Shown in pieces: positions 1-6,295 of a stretch of 8,808 bases of DNA. Numbering within the stretch: position 1 is the stretch's first letter; each line of letters starts with the position of its first letter. The notes under the pieces are model-generated. The model was not told where the DNA came from. It worked only from the letters and a program-made list of their open reading frames with translations, and did no database searches. Source of the DNA: Candidatus Woesearchaeota archaeon (GTDB lineage Archaea > Nanobdellota > Nanobdellia > Woesearchaeales > CG1-02-33-12); assembly GCA_003561825.1 (NCBI GenBank), contig PWVO01000028.1, positions 1 through 8,808 on the forward strand, written 5' to 3'. The translations under genes were made by a program, and so were the position numbers.

Positions 1-1676
1 ATCTAGCAGTAGATCTGGAAACCACAGGCTTCAAGGCTTATGGATGGGAACCTGACAATATCCTAGAGATGGGTCTTGCAGTTGAAGGTAACCATGCCTA
101 TATAGTCCCCAGAAAGTTTATAGGAGAATTCAAACATCTGCTAGAAACTAAGAATACCCGTTGGTGGAATGCCCAATTCGACTGTGCATTCCTAAGACAA
201 ATAGGCATCCAGCCTAGGGTTGGATACGATGGAATGCTAGCCCACTACAGTATAGATGAGAGACCTTACAGCCATGGATTAAAGAGAGTAGCCAAAATAT
301 ATCTAGGAGCTGAAGATTGGGAAGCTGATATAGATAAATATCTAAGTAACAAAAAGACATCCTCATATGCTGAGATACCCACCGACGTAAGGTATAAATA
401 TCTAAGTAAGGACGTTACCAGAACCTACCTTCTTGCTGATGTAATGGATGAGTTCACAAACAAGCGGGTGTTAAACGAGCTACTAATGCCTGCCTGTAGG
501 ATGTTCATAGAAATAGAAGAAAGAGGCATGCCCGTAGATCCAATAAAACTCATGGACATGGAAAGTCTTCTAGAAAAGGAACTTATGAGGCTAGAATTGG
601 ATCTGTACAAAGATGTAGGTATTTGGATAAATCCTAACTCCCCACAGCAAGTATCCGACCTATTATACAAGAGACTAAACGTGCCTGTAGATCCCTACTA
701 TGGATTAGGCACTAGCAAGGGCTACCTGGTAAACTTTAGGGAATCCCATCCCCCAGTGGCTAAGATTTTAGACTACAGAGAGATCTCCAAGATAAAGAAT
801 GGATATGTTGAGCAATTCGCAAGATATGTGGATAAGAAGTTTAGGATCCATCCATACATAAAGCTGATGGGAGCTGTTACAGGAAGGCTTGCTAGTGAGA
901 GACCCTCCGTAATGAATGTAAAGTCACTTAAGGATCTAAAGAGACTCTTCATACCCTTCGAGAACCAGATACTAGGCTACTTCGATGTGAAAGGTAATGA
1001 GCTTAGGTGGTACTGCATAATAGCTAAGGATGAGGAACTATCAGAGATTCTTAGAACTGGAGGAGACCCTCACCACGTAGTCTCAATAGCTGCATATGGA
1101 GAGTCAAGAGCAAGAGAGATGAGAGGGGCAGCAAAGGGTGTGGTGTTTGGAAGAATTTATAAGAGAGGTATAGCTAGTATTGAACGCCAGGTAGGTAAAG
1201 AGGTATTAGATGCAGTAATGACAGCGGTGGATGATATAGCTCCCAATATAGATAAATACTACAAGTGGATAATGGATGAGGTTAGACGAAAAGGTTACTT
1301 GGAATCCTACTTTGGGCGGAAGAGAAGGTTCTCCTTAATAACTCCAGAGAACAAAAAGGAAGTGGAGAGACAAGCAGTAAACTTTCCAATCCAATCCTCA
1401 GGTAGCGACCTAATGCTACTTAATATGCTCCACATTTGGGAGAAAAAAGATAGATTGGAGATCTGGCCCTTCTGGCCTGTCCATGATTCTATTACCATAA
1501 GTGCTCCAGATCCCAAAGTCATACCTGAAGTCAAAAAGGAAATGGAGAAATTCTCATATGAGTTAGTAAATGGAGTTATGCCTTTTATATGGGAAGAAGA
1601 CTGGGGCTACAATTGGGCATTAGATAAGGAGAAACCAGACAGGATACTAACAACCATAAAAGAGGAGGACCTGTAA
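1..1676 (+). CDS. Family A DNA polymerase with 3'-5' proofreading exonuclease domain (5' end cut off)
   Basis: Template-directed DNA polymerase of the Pol I family, presumably a replicase of this element. The reading frame is open from base 3, so the first ATG (69) is internal; 557 residues are visible and only a short N-terminus is missing. Numbering from base 3: the exonuclease domain has Exo I DLETTG (D4, E6), Exo II NAQFD (N56, D60) and Exo III YLSKD (Y133, D137), the complete DEDDy set. The polymerase domain has TGRLAS, motif A DVKGNELR (D328, E333), motif B RGAAKGVVFG (R374, K378, F382) and motif C VHDS (H494, D495). All catalytic carboxylates are present, so both activities should be intact. 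Motif C has Ser where Pol I has Glu (HDE). Phe in motif B matches E. coli Pol I F762 rather than the Tyr of T7. No 5'-nuclease domain is visible. The stop overlaps the next gene by 1 base. Confidence 0.96.
   Translation, partial: LAVDLETTGFKAYGWEPDNILEMGLAVEGNHAYIVPRKFIGEFKHLLETKNTRWWNAQFDCAFLRQIGIQPRVGYDGMLAHYSIDERPYSHGLKRVAKIYLGAEDWEADIDKYLSNKKTSSYAEIPTDVRYKYLSKDVTRTYLLADVMDEFTNKRVLNELLMPACRMFIEIEERGMPVDPIKLMDMESLLEKELMRLELDLYKDVGIWINPNSPQQVSDLLYKRLNVPVDPYYGLGTSKGYLVNFRESHPPVAKILDYREISKIKNGYVEQFARYVDKKFRIHPYIKLMGAVTGRLASERPSVMNVKSLKDLKRLFIPFENQILGYFDVKGNELRWYCIIAKDEELSEILRTGGDPHHVVSIAAYGESRAREMRGAAKGVVFGRIYKRGIASIERQVGKEVLDAVMTAVDDIAPNIDKYYKWIMDEVRRKGYLESYFGRKRRFSLITPENKKEVERQAVNFPIQSSGSDLMLLNMLHIWEKKDRLEIWPFWPVHDSITISAPDPKVIPEVKKEMEKFSYELVNGVMPFIWEEDWGYNWALDKEKPDRILTTIKEEDL
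1662..1668 (+). promoter_or_regulatory. Ribosome binding site of the HD-domain gene
   Basis: GAGGAGG lies 7 bases before the ATG at 1676, inside the end of the polymerase gene. It supports this start and suggests that translation of the two genes is coupled. Confidence 0.75.
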
Positions 1677-2185
1677 TGGATCTAAACAAAGAGGTAGAGA
1701 GAATACAAGACGAGGAGATCAGGAACTTCACTAAGGAATGCCTTGAGAAGGCTCCCCCACATTTCTGGTACAGGCCAGCTTCGTCTACTGGTAAGTACCA
1801 TGACCCAAAGGAGAATGAGTCAGGGGGTTTAGTTCTCCACACAAAGAGGATTTGTAGAGTAGCCGAGATTCTAATGGAGGCCTGGATGACCCCCCTTAAC
1901 AAGGATGCTATAAGAAGTGGTTGTATCCTCCATGACATATGCAAGTATGGGTCAGGCTACTCAGCTACCAAATATACACTTAACAACCACCCCCAACTAG
2001 CTGCAGACCTAATATCTAAAATAGGAGAGGATAAGTATGCCAAAGAGAAGGTAGACGCAATAGCAAGTGCCATAAGGTGTCATATGGGGAAATGGGGAGG
2101 TCCATTTGAGAATAGATTCGAGAACCTAATAGTACATCTGGCAGACGTAGTAGCAACCCAAATATATATAGAGGAGGTGCTTTAG
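1676..2185 (+). CDS. HD-domain metal-dependent phosphohydrolase
   Basis: 169 residues with an HD-superfamily signature: H55 in GGLVLHTKR, the HD pair H86-D87 in CILHDICKYG, H136 in CHMGKW, and a distal D157 in HLADVVA. These are the metal ligands of HD phosphohydrolases, which cleave nucleotides, cyclic nucleotides or nucleic acid ends. The GG-L-x-HT segment followed by LHDIxK resembles the HD domain of YhaM-type 3'-5' exoribonucleases, but the OB-fold that YhaM carries is absent, so the protein is a stand-alone HD domain and its substrate is not predictable. The start overlaps the polymerase stop by 1 base (TAATG) behind a strong GAGGAGG, pointing to a role in replication, such as nucleotide pool control or processing of primers or ends. 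That role is inference; the family assignment is strong. Confidence 0.88.
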   Translation: MDLNKEVERIQDEEIRNFTKECLEKAPPHFWYRPASSTGKYHDPKENESGGLVLHTKRICRVAEILMEAWMTPLNKDAIRSGCILHDICKYGSGYSATKYTLNNHPQLAADLISKIGEDKYAKEKVDAIASAIRCHMGKWGGPFENRFENLIVHLADVVATQIYIEEVL

Positions 2186-2677
2186 ATGGAAAAGAAACCT
2201 TATAGAGGAAGATACCCAACAGCAGCTATGGTACTCATAGACCAAGGGATAACCTCAGCACCTAGACAGGTCCATAAAGAGGAACTAAGATGGGCAGATG
2301 GAATAGACATAACTTACATACTTAAAGATCTAACTCCAGTTAAGTTCAGGGAAGCTTCTGATACACTAATGCTCCTAGCTTACCAGGAAATGATGAGGTA
2401 TGAAGAGTCTAAGTGGAAGTTTGCCAGGTTTGATGTCAAGTTAGGTAGATTAAAGAAGGGCCATGACCTTCCCGAGATAGCTTCCTTTCCTTGTGCTATG
2501 CACGATGAACCAGAGATTGCAGTGTATGGTCCTGGATATGAGGTTCCGCAACGTCATTTCCTCTATAATAAAGTAGAAGACATTCTAGAAATTGTCAAGA
2601 GGTATCCAGGTAAGGTCAGTAAACAGGCACCCTATAAAGTAGTTAAGCTCGTCATTTCAATAAGAGAGCCGAGGTAG
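2186..2677 (+). CDS. Unrecognised 163-residue protein in the replication operon
   Basis: I do not recognise this family. The ATG follows the HD-gene stop with no gap and has a strong GAGGAGGTG (2171-2179) 6 bases upstream, so it is a real gene. The protein is mixed alpha/beta and soluble, with no membrane segment. A central helical stretch (about residues 52-80, with MLLAYQEMMRYEE) is followed by a lysine-rich segment (85-92) and a beta-like C-terminus (149-163, KVVKLVISI). There is no zinc-ligand cluster, Walker motif or obvious nuclease motif. Its place between the two polymerases suggests a replication accessory protein. Genomes with protein-primed polymerases need a terminal protein, often encoded near the polymerase, and this is one candidate by position only; nothing in the sequence proves it. 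Confidence 0.8.
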   Translation: MEKKPYRGRYPTAAMVLIDQGITSAPRQVHKEELRWADGIDITYILKDLTPVKFREASDTLMLLAYQEMMRYEESKWKFARFDVKLGRLKKGHDLPEIASFPCAMHDEPEIAVYGPGYEVPQRHFLYNKVEDILEIVKRYPGKVSKQAPYKVVKLVISIREPR

Positions 2678-2679
2678 AA

Positions 2680-2940
2680 ATGGAAAATAATGGAATCCAT
2701 CCAAAGAACTGCCAATGTGTATTCTGTACTGAAACTAAGGCATCCAAGAACGGAGTAGTAACACTACTAAGGAGGATAATGAAGCCAAAAGAGGATAGAG
2801 CCCCTAAACTTAGGGTAGAGGAACCCGAGAAGTATGTATGCCCAGTATGCCTAGAGGAACAACTAATCTATGATGAGGAGATAAGAATGTTTACCTGCAA
2901 GAAGTGCAAAGAGGAATTTGTACTAGCTAAGGTTAACTGA
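2680..2940 (+). CDS. Small zinc-binding protein (zinc knuckle plus zinc ribbon)
   Basis: 86 residues with two cysteine clusters. The N-terminal cluster is H7-x3-C11-x-C13-x2-C16. The C-terminal one is a zinc ribbon, C54-P-V-C57 followed by C73-K-K-C76. Between them lies a basic linker (residues 22-50, many Lys/Arg). Such ribbons bind nucleic acid or act as protein-protein modules in replication and transcription factors; a precise role cannot be read from the sequence. The ATG lies 2 bases after the previous stop and is preceded by GAGGT. The next gene, the family B polymerase, starts 1 base after its stop, so the two are probably co-translated and may work together. Confidence 0.85.
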   Translation: MENNGIHPKNCQCVFCTETKASKNGVVTLLRRIMKPKEDRAPKLRVEEPEKYVCPVCLEEQLIYDEEIRMFTCKKCKEEFVLAKVN

Positions 2941-2941
2941 T

Positions 2942-4597
2942 ATGAGAATAAGTGGAGGAATACCAACTTGGGATCTGGAAAGTATCCATTGGACAATACC
3001 TATTGCCATAGGTTTTTACGATGGGTATAACTACAAGGACTTCATAAAGGAGAATGAGGATGATGATATAGTTTGGAGATTCCTTTGCTTCCTTAGGGAT
3101 AAACAGCCAGGTATAAAGCTATACGCACACTATGCCTCCAAGTTCGATAACAAGTTCATCCTAGCAACTTTAAGCCAACGTGGAGAAGTAGTAAAACTAG
3201 AAGCTGGATTTATGAGACTGCGGTGGGTAGGTCCCAATATAGTCTTTGAGGATTCCTTTCCTATAGTTCCTATGTCTTTGAGTAAGATGAACCAGATGTT
3301 TGAGGTTGAGGATAAGGGAAAGTGGGACCACAAGAGGAACCTAGCTCCCTGGAACATGGGAGACTCCCTCCAAGTATTTAGAACCTACCTAAGAACTGAT
3401 TGTATATCACTTTCCAACTCTCTATACAAACTATGTGAGCTTCTAGGTACTACCTTCGGGCAGCTTCCTTCACTCTCAATGGCCACCACAGCAGCGAAGG
3501 TCTTTGATAAGTGTTTCTATCCAGTAGACCAAATAGAACCCAACGAAGACTTCGAGGATTTCATTAGGAGGGCTATATATGGAGGAAGGAACGAAGTGTA
3601 TAGAAGGTATGGAGAGTCAATAAATATGTATGACATCCACTGGATGTACACGTCCTGCTATGATACACCTGTACCCGTAGGCAAACTAAGATGGGTTAAG
3701 CCTGATATAGACAGAGGGACACTAGCTGAGGCAACAGTAAAGGTACCAAAGGATTGGTATATAGGCCCCTTACCTAAGAGGATAAGAAGGGCTCTAGGCT
3801 TCCCAGTTGGAGAATTCACCGACTGGTATGATATAAGAGAGCTTAGGAATGCAGCAGACATGGGAGTTGACTTAACTATAAGAAGGCAACTACACTGTGA
3901 GGAAGAGGAAGTACTAGAGGGTTTTGGAAACTTTGTTGCAAGACTAAGAGGAAAAGGCAAAGACGAATTCTGGAAGGGCTTTGGGCTTTCACTCAGTGGT
4001 AAATTTGGACAAGGTAGGTGGAGAGACCAAACCCAACATATAACAGAGATAAAGGATCTAAAAGGCTATACTCCTCTAGATGATAAAGAGGAGTACTTCT
4101 CAACTAAAGTATATATGGGAAGAAGAGCCCCTTATATCCGCCCACTAATAGCAATGAGGGTAAGAGCGGAAGCTAGAATAAGACATCTAAACCTTATAAG
4201 AGAAGCCATCAAACAAGGAGATATATTCTATGGGGATACAGATTCCATATATACCAAAGCTGTCCTCCCCACAGGTGTAAACGTAGGAGACCTAGTCTAT
4301 ATAGGAGTTGCAGATAGAGGATACTTTATTAAACAGAAACTGTACGCCACAATCCATAAAGGTAAACTAAAGCAGAGAAGTGCAGGGTACAGCGATCTAA
4401 AACTAAGCGAGGAGGACTTCAAAGCCCTCCTCGAAGATAAAACTCTGGATATAGATACATCCTACATCCAGAGCTACCGTAAGACACTAACTGCAAAAGA
4501 AGTCAAGCTTCTACAAGCTGGACGGAAACTAACAGGAAGCATGGGGGACAACAGGATAGCTGAAGGTAATGACTCAAGACCTGTCTGTCTCCCCTAG
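2942..4597 (+). CDS. Protein-primed family B DNA polymerase (phi29-like)
   Basis: 551 residues, close to phi29 polymerase (about 570). Exonuclease: Exo I TWDLES (D11, E13), Exo II HYASKFDNKF (D69), Exo III YLRTD (Y149, D153). The YxGG-type linker is IYGGR (212-216). Polymerase: motif A YDIHWMYT (D231, Y236), motif B KGFGLSLSGKFG (K345-K354), motif C FYGDTDSIY (D432, D434), and KLY (466-468) as the KxY motif. The spacings A-B (114 residues) and B-C (87) leave room for the TPR1 and TPR2 insertions that mark protein-primed enzymes. Catalytic carboxylates are intact, but neighbours are unusual: Tyr or Ala at the Exo II Asn, WMYT for SLYP in motif A, and LSLSG for NSLYG in motif B. Only ATG 2942 is available before an in-frame stop; its Shine-Dalgarno is weak (AAGGTT near 2929). 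The family implies a linear genome with terminal proteins (inference). Confidence 0.93.
   Translation: MRISGGIPTWDLESIHWTIPIAIGFYDGYNYKDFIKENEDDDIVWRFLCFLRDKQPGIKLYAHYASKFDNKFILATLSQRGEVVKLEAGFMRLRWVGPNIVFEDSFPIVPMSLSKMNQMFEVEDKGKWDHKRNLAPWNMGDSLQVFRTYLRTDCISLSNSLYKLCELLGTTFGQLPSLSMATTAAKVFDKCFYPVDQIEPNEDFEDFIRRAIYGGRNEVYRRYGESINMYDIHWMYTSCYDTPVPVGKLRWVKPDIDRGTLAEATVKVPKDWYIGPLPKRIRRALGFPVGEFTDWYDIRELRNAADMGVDLTIRRQLHCEEEEVLEGFGNFVARLRGKGKDEFWKGFGLSLSGKFGQGRWRDQTQHITEIKDLKGYTPLDDKEEYFSTKVYMGRRAPYIRPLIAMRVRAEARIRHLNLIREAIKQGDIFYGDTDSIYTKAVLPTGVNVGDLVYIGVADRGYFIKQKLYATIHKGKLKQRSAGYSDLKLSEEDFKALLEDKTLDIDTSYIQSYRKTLTAKEVKLLQAGRKLTGSMGDNRIAEGNDSRPVCLP
4543..4594. terminator. Bulged inverted repeat at the convergent gene junction, possible bidirectional terminator
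   Basis: The left arm GGGGGACAACAGG (4543-4555) pairs with the right arm CCTGTCTGTCTCCCC (4580-4594) over 13 base pairs if C4585 and T4590 bulge out; the loop is 24 bases. The right arm ends on the first base of the CTAG shared by both stop codons. No T-run follows on either strand, so it is not a classic intrinsic terminator. It lies inside the last codons of the polymerase gene. The structure is read directly; its function is inferred from position. Confidence 0.4.
4594..4597. other. Shared palindromic CTAG: stop codons of two convergent genes
   Basis: TAG at 4595-4597 ends the + strand polymerase gene, and the complement of 4594-4596 is the TAG that ends the - strand gene. The two operons therefore overlap by 4 bases with no intergenic space. 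Confidence 0.9.
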
Positions 4598-4824
4598 CCA
4601 ATCTCATTAAGAGCATCTACAAGGAAGTCCTTATCATCATCCCGATGGAGAAAGACCTGCCGGCCCCTCAAGGGTCCATAGTCTAAAGGTCTAACAAGTT
4701 TCAACTCCTGTAAGAGCCTCTTAGCACTTTCCTGGGCTTCCTTGTAAGGAGCCCTCTTGGCCGCATGCTCAAATATAGGAATAAGCTTCTGAGCTTCCTC
4801 ATAGGAAACGTATACTACCTCCAT
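4594..4824 (-). CDS. Unrecognised 76-residue protein, last gene of the - strand operon
   Basis: No family recognised. The protein looks alpha/beta: a short beta start (MEVVYVSY), two charged helices (about residues 9-45, rich in Glu, Lys and Ala), then a segment with RGRQVFLHRDDDKDFLVDAL, perhaps a strand and a final helix. There are no cysteines and no membrane segment. The ATG lies within the end of the upstream gene (10-base overlap) with GGAGG 7 bases upstream, a sign of translational coupling. The stop is shared with the convergent polymerase gene. Coding status is supported by this packing and by purine-rich codons like those of its neighbours. Confidence 0.78.
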   Translation of the reverse strand: MEVVYVSYEEAQKLIPIFEHAAKRAPYKEAQESAKRLLQELKLVRPLDYGPLRGRQVFLHRDDDKDFLVDALNEIG

Positions 4825-5048
4825 AATGTGGCCTCCACCTGTTGGAGAAGCTTTTCCTCAGGATCTGAGAAGGGTATCATAGTATACTCCTCTCCTGGGG
4901 TACTTGCTGCCCGTCTCAAATTAAGTTGGATCCCCCGTGCAAGTTTAGTCTCCTCTTCATCCAAGACATTTCCATCCAACAGGTACTGCAATCCAGATAG
5001 AATCTGGTTAGCCTGCCTTGCCGTGTATGTCCTCCAATGCTCCTTCAT
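4815..5048 (-). CDS. Unrecognised 77-residue helical protein
   Basis: No family recognised. It is predicted mostly helical: residues 8-45 (TARQANQILSGLQYLLDG, then a charged EEETKLARGIQLNLRR stretch) and 62-76 (PEEKLLQQVEATLW) read as amphipathic helices joined by a Pro/Gly-containing linker. There are no metal-binding or catalytic motifs. The start has a near-perfect GGAGGTG (5055-5061) directly next to the stop of the upstream membrane protein, 13 bases between the genes, which fixes the ATG at 5048. It overlaps the downstream gene by 10 bases. Position after the anchored coiled-coil protein suggests co-expression with it; function unknown. Confidence 0.8.
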   Translation of the reverse strand: MKEHWRTYTARQANQILSGLQYLLDGNVLDEEETKLARGIQLNLRRAASTPGEEYTMIPFSDPEEKLLQQVEATLWR

Positions 5049-5061
5049 TAACTAACACCTC

Positions 5062-5940
5062 CTATATAGTACCTTCGTCTTCTGTAACTGTAGAAACTAT
5101 TCCAGGTAAAACTTCCACATATGCAGTATAGCCAGCTGGAGGTCCAGAAAAAGGTATATTGAAATAGGATTCCTCTCCAGCTCCAAGATTAAAGCTGTTG
5201 GTATAGAAGGATATGCTTACAACCTCCCAAGCTTCCCCATTCCACTTCATAGTACACTCGTAATTCCTCGAAGACCCCAAACTAGTATGGAAGGCCTTGG
5301 CTGCATCCTCCATAGTCATATTCCCCACTACATGAGGAGTTGTGTACACTAGATTTATCCTAGCTACATAGATACCTTCAAGAGGCACCCTTACATAGAT
5401 CTGGTGGCTTCCAACTAGATGGTATTCAAGACCTCCTCCAACTACTGTAGGATTAGTTTCCATATTAGCTACCTGATCCTCAAGGTTAGAAACTCTAGAT
5501 ATTAGATTGGATATTTGGGTCCCCAAGGTGCTAGACAGACTCTGCAGTTCCGATTGCTGGATAAAGTTCTCCTGGTTAACAACTAAGGTATCTATTCTTC
5601 CAGTCTCACTATTAAGTCTAGTCTGTACAGTAGACAAACCAGAATCAAGACCTCCTACCTTTCCATCCAAGAGTCTCTGGTTCTCTAGAAGAACAATAGA
5701 ATCCTGCTTGCTGGTAAAAACAAAGTTCCCAAGAATTAGTACTAGAAGTACAGACATCCCAACAGCTATGAAAAGTTGGGTGTAGTTTATCTTACCTTTT
5801 GTCTTAGGAGCCTCCTGCACAACCTCACTAGGAGGCTTGGTAGCTCCCGTATAACTTAGTGCACCCTTCTCTGCCTTTGGTTCATTCTCCCTTCCTATAT
5901 CATTTATACTGATTGGTGGTTTCTTCTCTCGGTTATTCAA
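5062..5940 (-). CDS. Membrane-anchored coiled-coil protein with beta-rich outer domain (spike-like)
   Basis: 292 residues from a TTG start. Residues 1-52 are hydrophilic and Lys/Pro-rich. Residues 54-73 (TQLFIAVGMSVLLVLILGNF) form one transmembrane segment preceded by lysines, predicting N-inside, C-outside topology (signal anchor). Residues about 79-161 are a long heptad-like coiled coil rich in Leu, Ser, Gln and Asn, suggesting an oligomeric stalk. Residues about 165-292 are beta-rich with many aromatics, a single cysteine (C229) and an NMT sequon. This stalk-and-head layout is typical of virion spikes, envelope proteins or receptor-binding fibres, but I recognise no specific family. TTG at 5940 is the only standard start: the frame is closed by a stop about 15 bases upstream, and the next Met lies inside the membrane segment. 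GGGGGT sits only 3 bases before it. It overlaps the upstream gene by 8 bases. Confidence 0.85.
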   Translation of the reverse strand: MNNREKKPPISINDIGRENEPKAEKGALSYTGATKPPSEVVQEAPKTKGKINYTQLFIAVGMSVLLVLILGNFVFTSKQDSIVLLENQRLLDGKVGGLDSGLSTVQTRLNSETGRIDTLVVNQENFIQQSELQSLSSTLGTQISNLISRVSNLEDQVANMETNPTVVGGGLEYHLVGSHQIYVRVPLEGIYVARINLVYTTPHVVGNMTMEDAAKAFHTSLGSSRNYECTMKWNGEAWEVVSISFYTNSFNLGAGEESYFNIPFSGPPAGYTAYVEVLPGIVSTVTEDEGTI

Positions 5941-6280
5941 TTGACCCCCTTCTTAAATTCTTGTTGTAATGGATTCTCTGACGCCTCTGTTCTTTGTTAC
6001 CCTCTATATGCTCAAGAAGACTACCTCCTTCCTTAAATTCTTTCAAAAGGTTATCACCTAACCTGAAGAATTCACCTATACCCAAGAGCCTTTCCCTTCC
6101 CACCTTCTCAACGTGCATTATCTGCCCAGAGCCTTTATACTTCCTAGCAGCATCTTGGGGACCAGAAGTAAAATAGAATTTACTTTTCTTTACATACTTA
6201 CCCCTATTCCACTTCCCATCAATATGTCTAGGAGGTCTCAAACACTCCCTTATACGAACCTCATACCAATTACGGGCCAT
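5933..6280 (-). CDS. Unrecognised basic 115-residue protein
   Basis: No family recognised. Strongly basic: many Arg/Lys at residues 8-34 and a very basic tail (98-112, with EQRRQRIHYNK and LRR). The core (about 29-75) reads as beta-alpha-beta: KFYFTSGPQDAARKY, then QIMHVEKVGRERLLGIGEFF. A vaguely similar strand followed by an Ala-Arg helix occurs in the 163-residue protein encoded at 8206-8697, too weak to call homology. The charge suggests binding to nucleic acid or an acidic partner. The ATG at 6280 has AAAGGAG just upstream and follows the stop of the 44-residue gene by 15 bases. Its stop overlaps the TTG start of the membrane protein. Confidence 0.82.
   Translation of the reverse strand: MARNWYEVRIRECLRPPRHIDGKWNRGKYVKKSKFYFTSGPQDAARKYKGSGQIMHVEKVGRERLLGIGEFFRLGDNLLKEFKEGGSLLEHIEGNKEQRRQRIHYNKNLRRGSIE
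5944..5949 (-). promoter_or_regulatory. GGGGGT ribosome-binding motif before the TTG start at 5940
   Basis: GGGGGT lies 3 bases from the TTG, closer than usual, and inside the last codons of the upstream gene. With the rare start codon, this suggests expression by re-initiation after the upstream stop. Confidence 0.5.
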
Positions 6281-6295
6281 AGACTCCTTTCTAAT

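Noticed and set aside
69..71. ATG 69 as the start of the family A polymerase
   Set aside because: The frame is open to the left edge and encodes the essential Exo I motif DLETTG upstream of this ATG.
1585..1944. - strand ORF of 119 codons
   Set aside because: It is antisense to the Pol A end and the HD gene, whose motifs are unambiguous.
3658..3960. - strand ORF of 100 codons
   Set aside because: It lies inside the family B polymerase gene on the opposite strand; Ser/Pro/Leu-rich shadow.
4765..5055. + strand ORF of 96 codons
   Set aside because: It is antisense to two packed - strand genes that have good ribosome sites; its composition (Ser, Leu and Pro-rich) is that of a complement frame.
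5507..5785. + strand ORF of 92 codons, and similar + strand ORFs at 7439-7726, 7991-8197 and 8257-8496
   Set aside because: All are antisense to - strand genes with ribosome sites and coupled starts; no supporting signals of their own.
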